From NCBI RefSeq assembly GCF_000237925.1, contig NW_017386031.1, positions 992,001 to 1,056,000 of the forward strand: a stretch of DNA of 64,000 nt, in the 5' to 3' direction. Numbering within the stretch: the stretch's first letter is position 1; every line of letters begins with the position of its first letter. This document shows positions 56,892 to 64,000 of the stretch, in pieces. Source of the stretch: Schistosoma mansoni. Lineage: Eukaryota > Platyhelminthes > Trematoda > Strigeidida > Schistosomatidae. The translations under genes and the position numbers were made by a program. The notes beneath the pieces are model-generated. The model searched no databases. It was not told the origin of the DNA and saw only the letters and a list, made by a program, of their open reading frames with translations.

Positions 56892-59800
56892 CTATTAATT
56901 TAAAGGAAAGAAATATAAAAAAATAATTAAACACTGACTGGAATGGTTAAATTATATATGTGAACAATATGAGACTTTCAATATAATATATAAAAAAGTA
57001 TTATAAATATTATCAACTTCATGATCTAAGGAATCGAGCTTGATATGAGACATCAGTCAGTCTGTCAGTCACAGCGTAGAACTTCGTATGTACGTACATC
57101 AGTTCAAGTTGCCATACTAAATTAACACAGAGATACAGTTGTCGATTCAAATCCCATAGTGGTAGAAGTAGTAAGAGTATAAACAGTAATCTGAAAGATT
57201 AGGGTTTGAAGATGTTATTCAAGGAGTATAATCCAATGAAATAAATTTGGATAGAGAATAAGGATAGGGACATAAAGAATTCAGATTAGAATTTGGTAGA
57301 ACACAAAGAGTGGATGCACCTTCGCCATTGCAAACGATTTTGAGCCATGTCATTCAAGGTTTCTAACCATCGATTGCTATCATCTCGTGAATCCCAACCA
57401 GGTAGTTTACACCTACCAACATGGCTCAGTCCACTTGTCAGTGACTTCATGGAATGATATGAAACATGGAGTTTCATGATTTAAATTCTAAGCGTGTATG
57501 CATTTTTGAGAATGAAAAAACAAACTTTCTAGCGATTCAATCTACTGCTTTAAATGGTATCACTTTATGATAAAATTTTTATGCCCACAAATGCTCTGGC
57601 ACGGCTGAGTGGGAGAGTCATCTCTCTCGAAATGGTCTCACATGGACAAGCGTATATAGCCTCTACCAGGGAAGTCCTACTCACTGCCTTTTCGCACCAC
57701 GGGTGTTGTTTAAGAAATTGAGAGGACGAAAAGCGAATGTTCGGCGTTTTAACCGGGTTGGTGGACACGGAAAGTCCACCTAGGGGAGTTGGAAAACCCT
57801 GATTTCAAACCAATGGTGCACATGGGCTCCAGTATCCTGAGAGAACAAATGGAGTATGAACCAATTGTTGGTCAGTCAGTCAATCAGCTACAACGTAGGA
57901 TCAGGCACATATATGCATCGGTCCAAGTTGCCATACCTCGTTAGCACAACAAGATGAACACTGGATTCATAGTAGTTAATTTAGTGTTGGTAGTAGTATA
58001 TAAATTATAGGTTGTATATAAGGATATAGTACAGGAAGGAAGAGAGATATGAAGCAATTTTAGTCTCAAGGTTTAAGGGAAGATAAAGAGTGTATACACC
58101 TACGCCATTGTGATCGATTCTGAGCCATGTCACACAGAGTCTCCAACCATTGGTTACGATAGTCACGCGGACCCCAACCAGGTAGTCTGCATCTGCCAAC
58201 ATGGCTCAGGCTAGAAGTTAGTGACTTCAAGCACTGATGCCATGTTTTGTTTGGTCGCCCCTAACTCTTTTCCAACCATCCCCTACACTAGTCAGCATAG
58301 CGCGTCGTGGTGATCGGTGTTCAGGCATACGTAACACATGGCCCAACCATCTCAGTTGATGAAGATTCATCACCTCATCAACTGATTTACCATCGTTCCC
58401 TAATACCCTGCGTCTAACCTCACTATTACTTACCCGGTTATCCCAGCAGATGCGAGCAATATTTCTAAGGCGTCTGTGGTCAAATACTAGTAACCTACGA
58501 GTATCTTCTACTCTTAATGGCCATGTTTCACAGCCGTAAAGTAGAACAGAGCGAACTGATGCGCAGTATACTCGTCCCTTAATTGATAGACGGATATCTC
58601 GTCTACGCCATAGGTGACGTAAGTTGGCAAAAGCCAAACGAGCTTTTTGAATCCGTGCTGAGATTTCGTCAGACACCAACCCATTAGGGCTGATCAGACT
58701 TCCAAGATAAGTGAAGTTGTCGACGCGTTCGACTACTTCACTCCCTATCCTTAGTTCGGGTGTTGACGCAGGCCAGTCCTGGAGTAACAATTTACATTTG
58801 GATGGGGAGAAACGCATCCCAAACATCCTGGCATTATTACTCAGTTCCAACAGAAGACTCTGAATTTTGCCAGCGCCTTCACCAAACAGGACTATGTCAT
58901 CTGCGTATTCTAAGTCGCTTAGTGGTCCCCCTGGTAGGAGATCAATTCCTGAAAATTCAGTCGAAGAGAGTGTTATTTTCAGCAACAGGTCTATAATGAA
59001 GTTAAACAAAAACGGGGATAGTGGACAGCCTTGACGTACACCACTTGAGGTTGTAAAATCATATGACAGTTCGCCATAAGCTCTCACTCGACTAATAGTG
59101 TTCGAGTAAAGAGCCTTCACAAGGTTTATGTACTTCTCAGGTACACCTTTCAATGACAGACACTGCCACAGAACCTCTCGGTCTACAGAGTCAAATGCTG
59201 CTTTCAAGTCAAGAAAAACTATCATTGTCGGACGCCGATAAGCGTGTCTGTGCTCTAAAACTTGACGAATGGTGAATATGTGGTCGATACAGCCACGACC
59301 AGGTCTGAAGCCAGCCTGATTTTCTCGTGTTTGCAGTTCACGAGTCTTAGTTAGGCGCCCGATAATTATTGAGGCTAGTATTTTAGATGCTATGTTGGTC
59401 AGACTAGTCCCTCTATGGTTATCGCAGGATGATTTTGACCCCTTTTTATATATTGGGACAATCAGTGATTGTGACCAGTCGGATGGGATTACATCCGTCT
59501 CCCAGATTTTAGCCAGAATATTAGTCAACCTAATCGCTAAAATTGGACCACCATATATAAAGACCTCTGGGGCTAATCCATCAGGACCAGCTGCTCTTCC
59601 TCGTTTCAGATTAACTATAGCCTTTTGAACTTCAAGTAGGGTCGGAGGGCCTACTTCAATGTTCCATTCAGGTTTTCTAGGAATAGTGGGTAGTTGTGCA
59701 GTAGCCGAAGGCCAGCTAAACTGCTCCTTAAAGTGTTCCGCCCATCGTTCTAAACGTTTGGGTTGAGAGCAGATAAGGGTTCCGTCTTTTTCCGAGATTG

Positions 59801-62800
59801 TCTCACTTACACTTGACTTCTTAATTCCGGTTTCTTTTATTAGTCTGAATAGTTGCCTGGTGTTGCCTACAGCCGCTGCCTTTTCCATCTCTTTTGCTTT
59901 CGTTGCCCACCACTGCTCACGATCGTTCCTTAGACTTTTAGTTAACCTAGATCTAATTTCTTTACGCTCTTCGTCGTGTTCAGAGCCTGATGGGATGAGT
60001 TTACGCGAATCCATCAGTGAAATAGACTTAGAGGAAATCCACTGGTTTTTTGGAGCCCTATGGTTTAAATGACCAATAGATGTTACTGCTGTTTCCACAG
60101 TTGTTCGTATGTCTTTCCAAGCAGCATCTGGGTCAGTCTCGTTTACAGAACTGCCTAGATGTGAACTCAGTTGTTTCTGGAATTCGCATTTGGCTTTCTC
60201 GTCCTCCAGTTCAATCCTAATGGGTCTTCTTAGTGTACTTTTCCTGCGTCCATTGAGGCGCAGACAAATGCGCGCTCGTATTAAAGCGTGATCAGAGTCT
60301 AAACAAGTATTCCAATACGAGCGACAATCTTCTATTGAGCCTCTCCAACGATGACTGATGACAATATGGTCTATTTGAGTCCATCGTTGGTTTGGTGCAG
60401 GTGGCCACCATGTTAGACGATGTCTCTCCTTATGTTTAAAATTAGTGCTTGCTAAAAATAAACGATTGTCTGAGCATAGTTGCAACAGACGATCACCATT
60501 ATCGGTTCGTTGAGCCGGAATACTAAAACACCCACCTAAATGTCTTTCTGTTTGATCTAAGCTGCCTACCTGGGCATTAAAGTCACCCGCTACGACTACT
60601 ATGTCTGAGCGCTTAGCTTTCTGAAGAAGCTCAGAGAGTTTTCTGTAAAAGTCATCTTTTACTTCATCATGGCTGCAGTCAGTGGGAGCATAGGCAGAAA
60701 CGACGAAAAGGCAACGACGTGTGTCCCTATCCTTCCGAGTTCTTACGGAGCCATTTAGCCGGACAGCACACAGGCGACTGTTAACGGGGATCCATTCTAA
60801 TAGTGCCTGTTCTGCCTTTGTACTTAGTGCTATGCCTACACCTGCAAGTCCGCGAGAACTAGCCAACGGGTCGCCAGATACACGGAGGGTGTATTTCGTC
60901 GACTGTCCATTTTGGCGAGGTGAGGTCAAGTGAATGACCACACTGGGATCTTGTATGCGTGTTTCGGAGACACAGCATACATCAATGGTACGAGATTCTA
61001 GGGTTTTAGCTAAGGAGGCCTGTTGACCGATTTGGCATAGGGTACGTACGTTGAAGGCTCCAATGTGTAGTTTGGAGCGAGGTTTTAGTAGACCTGGGAC
61101 AGCGTTTCGCACACTAGAATCGTTGGCCATGGTGACACTTGAGGAGGAAACCGAGAGGGGAAGTTTAGTGTTGAAAGTCAAGGTAGAAGGAATAGTAAGA
61201 ATTGAAGAAGGAGATTGATTATGAATACAGTGGTCTTGAGTGTTGTTAGAGGTATGAGGGCAGTTATCACTTCCCGGTTACCCACACCGTGGAAGGGTTC
61301 TTCTAGAGGTACCTGAAAAGGAAATTAGGTTAGAAGTGGTCTTAATGACCTGAGAGCGTGACCACAGTGCCCAAGGGACAACTGTTTGAGGTCGGTCACA
61401 CACGACCTTTTTGTGGGTAGTTTTTGTGTTAGCTCCGTTCTTCAAAAAAAAACCTTACCGCCGGAGACGGATATCCGTGGGATAAAGCGAGGTGTGCATT
61501 TTTAGGGTCGACCTTCCCCAACCACACCCCTCCTTGTGGGAAGGCAGCATCGCTGTTATGCTGGTTGTCTGAAGGAAACACCTTACTGCTGTCACACCTC
61601 TGTACAGTCAGCAGTACGACTTCGCCTTCGGACCTTGGGTTTGCTGCTTTTAGTCTCACCGCTCTTCAACCGACCTGTCTGGCATGGTAGGACCTCGAGG
61701 AAACGATTGTTCCAGCCAGCATAGCTCGATTGCTTCATCACGATAGGCAAGCCCGACCACCACGTCAAGGTAGCAGCAACGATCGGGAATTGTTGGTCAC
61801 CGACTACCATAAGACTGCATCTCCTCACGATGCTCCACCGCCTTCTGGATCAGATCTTTATGTCAAAGGCTCCAGGTGTGGCCACCTAAGAAAACCACCT
61901 GGTTCGGTTTGGGCACCTGGGCAGTATCCCAGTCCTCATACAAATCAAATAAGATTTGTGTGGCGCATATATATCTGGTACCCCTTTGTACCAATATTTA
62001 TGTGTTCAAATAAATAATAAATAATCAACACCTGAAAATCTGTACAACTAAATGAAAACAGAGTTATCTGTCTACTTGTATATTTAATAGAAAAAAACTA
62101 GAAAGATTTTTATCATTTACACCGAATATTATATCTCATACTTCTTTAAATTGATAAGGTTTATTCGTTGAAAAAACAGATAAACGAAATTGAACTCTGG
62201 TGAGATAAGGAGTTAATAAAAGAGTCGACCAATTTATTTAGAACTTTGACAGCTTGTACAATTGAACAAAACTACATCACTAGTTTTTATTCATAGAATT
62301 CAGTAATTTTGATGTTTAGATTCCCATTCTTTGAACTTTTAGTTCAGTTAATCAGTCATACACAACATAAAACCTGATATATATATATGGCCATCAGTTC
62401 AGATTGTAATACTACTGGTGGGAGTTAAAACAGTATCAGCAGAAATAGAAGAGATTAAGTATAATGATAGAAATAAGAAAGTCAAAAACTCAGTTTCTAA
62501 TGGACGATAAAGAATGAATACGCCTGTGCTACTTTTAACGCTTCTGAGCCATGTCATCCAAAGTCTCACAAACTTGGTTACGATAATCAAGCGGACCCCA
62601 ACCAAATAGTCCATACTAATCAACACAGCCATCAGTCCAATTGTTCATGACTTCATGGACTGGTCTCACTTTTAATTACTTATAGAAAAGTTAATTAATG
62701 TCCCAGTATTAATTCTACTGCTTTTTTAAGGGCAGGACAATCTTCAAATTGGCAGACTGTTTATTTGCTTATTGAAAACACTGATATATTGGTACAAATA

Positions 62801-63981
62801 AACACCAAAATAAAGTATGTACTGTGCAAATAAGAAAATGAGATTGTGAAGAGCTAAAGGAAAGAGGCTGAGCAAAATTAAAAAACAATAAATGAATAAA
62901 AATAATTGAATGAGTCTAAAAGGAAATGAAAGAAGTAGTTCAGTTAAGAAAAATGCAACCCAAGAGAATCCTTTTAGTGAAAAGGTTCTGATTTATGAAA
63001 ACAGTAAGGAAACTTACAACATGGTCGGCTTCTACTCTGAGCCATATCTGATATTATCTCAAGGCACTGAGTTGAGCCATTCCTCGGACCACAAACAAAG
63101 TTATGAAGGTTCGACAGATGTCAGTTCTGTACAAAGTTCTATTATGCTATGGCACTATGTCATAAACTGATTACCTTTCAATCTTTCTCACTAGTCCCAA
63201 CATTGGCAAATAATGCTCCATGTGAAATTCATTGGGGCGACATTCGTAGTACACGTCCAGGTCACCGAAGCCTCTCTTTCAAGACGGTAACATTAATTGA
63301 ACCACCGTCAATGTGTCTGGACACGAGCTGCAATACCTCCGCATTACTAACATGATGTTTCTACTGAATGTCAGCAATTCAATGAAGACTAGAATTTTTC
63401 AGCATCATAAATACTGTTACTGGCTCTACTATTCTGGGATTTGCCCTGAAAATTTCATCTTCCTTGTGCTAATAGAGTGTGGAAACTTGACTTAATGTAC
63501 AGGTGCCAGATTCTATATAAAGGAAAACTGATTGACTAAGGGTGAGTGTGAGTACAACCCTTATCACTCTTGTAAAAACAATTCTTGGAGTCTAATCAGT
63601 TAAGTATGTTTATCGATACCCTAGTAAATACTCAATCGAAAGTGTAGTTTTTGTCATAATGTTAAGAACATGTGAATTGGTGGTTGGTTGGGAATTAGCT
63701 TCTAGCCACCATTTTGCAAATTCGAAATTGCCTGCGTACTAAATAATACATTTATAAAATAGATTTGCCTTAAATGAAATTGAAATAATCTGAAAAAACG
63801 TGAGGTATTTACCGACAATCTCGAAAGTATAATTGCTTCATTGCACTTGTCATTGTAGAGATAGCATCTTCTTCCGTTATATTGTTTGGATCTCCCCCTG
63901 CTTTTATTTCCAAACATTCTCTTAGAATAGGCATTGCAAGGTATGCACCGAAGCCGGTCGCAACATAATTTTCAGTGAATG
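56777..63981 (-). CDS. PSMB4: Proteasome subunit beta type-4 (20S beta-7), last two exons
   Basis: This is a structural beta subunit of the 20S proteasome core. It is assembled into the beta ring and in other species lacks the catalytic threonine. Exon 63981-63813 reads AFTENYVATGFGAYLAMPIL, then NNITEEDAISTMTSAMKQLY and FRDCR. The last exon, 56891-56777, reads AFDTYQMAIVNKEGIQINGP, then LRLKCDWSIAEYVKGYD and a stop. The pattern ATGxGAYLAxPxLRE ... YRDAR ... IEGPL ... W-IA is that of PSMB4. The split codon CG|T agrees in phase. Upstream exons lie beyond the right edge. The 6.9-kb intron holds a full-length LINE on the gene's own strand. Confidence 0.93.
57053..57460 (-). mobile_element. RTE-like LINE 3' fragment, subfamily B
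   Basis: The minus strand reads [20 protein letters not shown], then [18 protein letters not shown], with the GTACGTAC tail near 57090. In the PSMB4 intron close to the terminal exon. Confidence 0.85.
57875..61787 (-). mobile_element. Full-length RTE-clade LINE (SR2-like), 3.9 kb, with target-site duplication
   Basis: The element spans a 606-bp 5' leader, one large reading frame (58227-61181) and a 3' tail ending in TGAC-type repeats. Both flanks carry AATTGTTGGTCA (57863-57874 and 61788-61799), which I read as the target-site duplication. Element length and organisation match the schistosome SR2 family as I know it. It interrupts a SINE-A copy whose two halves rejoin exactly at the duplication. 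It sits in the PSMB4 intron on the gene's strand. Confidence 0.93.
58227..61181 (-). CDS. RTE LINE polyprotein: AP endonuclease plus reverse transcriptase, 984 residues
   Basis: This enzyme nicks target DNA and copies the element RNA at the nick. The endonuclease domain begins [11 protein letters not shown] (38-48), followed by CVSETRIQ, VVAGDFNAQVG, QIDHIVISHRW and a late SDHALI. The RT domain has GRAAGPDGLAPEVF, LIVPIYKKG, NQAGFRPGRGCIDHI, FLDLKAAFDSVDR, GVRQGCPLSPFLFN and the catalytic [23 protein letters not shown] and a thumb region follow. There is no stop inside this frame. The last residues, QTKHGISA, differ from sister copies ([14 protein letters not shown]) because of a one-base loss near 58245, which removes about 50 C-terminal residues. 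A second in-frame ATG (MANDSS) lies 17 codons in. Confidence 0.93.
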   Translation of the reverse strand: MTFNTKLPLSVSSSSVTMANDSSVRNAVPGLLKPRSKLHIGAFNVRTLCQIGQQASLAKTLESRTIDVCCVSETRIQDPSVVIHLTSPRQNGQSTKYTLRVSGDPLASSRGLAGVGIALSTKAEQALLEWIPVNSRLCAVRLNGSVRTRKDRDTRRCLFVVSAYAPTDCSHDEVKDDFYRKLSELLQKAKRSDIVVVAGDFNAQVGSLDQTERHLGGCFSIPAQRTDNGDRLLQLCSDNRLFLASTNFKHKERHRLTWWPPAPNQRWTQIDHIVISHRWRGSIEDCRSYWNTCLDSDHALIRARICLRLNGRRKSTLRRPIRIELEDEKAKCEFQKQLSSHLGSSVNETDPDAAWKDIRTTVETAVTSIGHLNHRAPKNQWISSKSISLMDSRKLIPSGSEHDEERKEIRSRLTKSLRNDREQWWATKAKEMEKAAAVGNTRQLFRLIKETGIKKSSVSETISEKDGTLICSQPKRLERWAEHFKEQFSWPSATAQLPTIPRKPEWNIEVGPPTLLEVQKAIVNLKRGRAAGPDGLAPEVFIYGGPILAIRLTNILAKIWETDVIPSDWSQSLIVPIYKKGSKSSCDNHRGTSLTNIASKILASIIIGRLTKTRELQTRENQAGFRPGRGCIDHIFTIRQVLEHRHAYRRPTMIVFLDLKAAFDSVDREVLWQCLSLKGVPEKYINLVKALYSNTISRVRAYGELSYDFTTSSGVRQGCPLSPFLFNFIIDLLLKITLSSTEFSGIDLLPGGPLSDLEYADDIVLFGEGAGKIQSLLLELSNNARMFGMRFSPSKCKLLLQDWPASTPELRIGSEVVERVDNFTYLGSLISPNGLVSDEISARIQKARLAFANLRHLWRRRDIRLSIKGRVYCASVRSVLLYGCETWPLRVEDTRRLLVFDHRRLRNIARICWDNRVSNSEVRRRVLGNDGKSVDEVMNLHQLRWLGHVLRMPEHRSPRRAMLTSVGDGWKRVRGDQTKHGISA
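62340..62670 (-). mobile_element. RTE-like LINE 3' fragment
   Basis: The minus strand reads DYLVGVRLIIVTKF, then a 3' tail resembling the SR2-like end at 57875-58226. Degraded. Confidence 0.65.
62762..63400. repeat. Dispersed repeat, copy 2
   Basis: Partner of 23283-23830, with a longer middle. The short plus frames here (62910-63495) belong to this repeat and are not supported as genes. Confidence 0.65.
63813..63981 (-). CDS. PSMB4: PSMB4 penultimate exon
   Basis: A likely acceptor, ATCTTTGTAG, ends just before 63981, and the donor is GTAAAT. The frame stays open to the window edge, so a longer exon is not excluded. It carries VATGFGAYLA and QLYFRDC. Confidence 0.88.
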
Positions 63982-64000
63982 CTACAAAGATGGTAAAGGT

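Larger units (their letters stand above)
57581..62024 (+). repeat. SINE-A copy split by the SR2-like LINE
   Basis: The 5' part is 57581-57874 and the 3' part 61788-62024, ending in the AAATAAT tail. The two halves meet at the 12-bp duplication left by the LINE. Confidence 0.93.

Overview
ORGANISM. The window looks like nuclear DNA of a blood fluke (Schistosoma-type trematode). It is AT-rich, its genes have small exons separated by kilobase introns, and the introns are packed with RTE-clade LINEs like SR2 and Perere-3, CR1-like LINE pieces, tRNA-like SINEs and hammerhead-ribozyme repeats like Sm-alpha. No bacterial-style genes or CRISPR arrays are present. A 200-base run of N marks an assembly gap at 17084-17283. 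LAYOUT. (1) About 4.0-26.7 kb, minus strand: seven exons, joined in phase at GT/AG borders, of a GPI1/PIG-Q family gene (first step of GPI-anchor synthesis). The 3' end lies off the left edge. (2) 26.9-38.4 kb: no secure host gene. It holds a CR1-like LINE relic (28.0-29.6), a nearly full-length Perere-3-like RTE LINE (29.6-32.55) and a fossil Ty3/gypsy element (34.3-37.1). (3) 38,481-53,413, plus strand: a complete seven-exon gene for a Tat-SF1/Cus2-like splicing factor (HTATSF1), 576 residues, with introns carrying SINE and LINE copies. (4) 56,777 to the right edge, minus strand: the last two exons of proteasome subunit beta type-4 (PSMB4), split by a 6.9-kb intron. That intron holds a full-length 3.9-kb SR2-like LINE with target-site duplications, nested inside an older SINE. 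REPEATS. Most other open reading frames are pieces of LINEs or readings of the roughly 500-bp repeat called SINE-A here. Two hammerhead families recur: Sm-alpha-like units (core CTGACGAG or CTGATGAG) and a second tRNA-headed family, called SINE-B here (core CTGAGGAG). Several copies keep a plausible catalytic core. HOW THE GENES RELATE. PIG-Q (ER membrane GPI synthesis), Tat-SF1 (spliceosomal U2 snRNP/transcription factor) and PSMB4 (20S proteasome) are unrelated housekeeping functions. HTATSF1 and PSMB4 are convergent, with 3.4 kb between their coding ends. All calls come from reading the sequence by eye; no database search was run.
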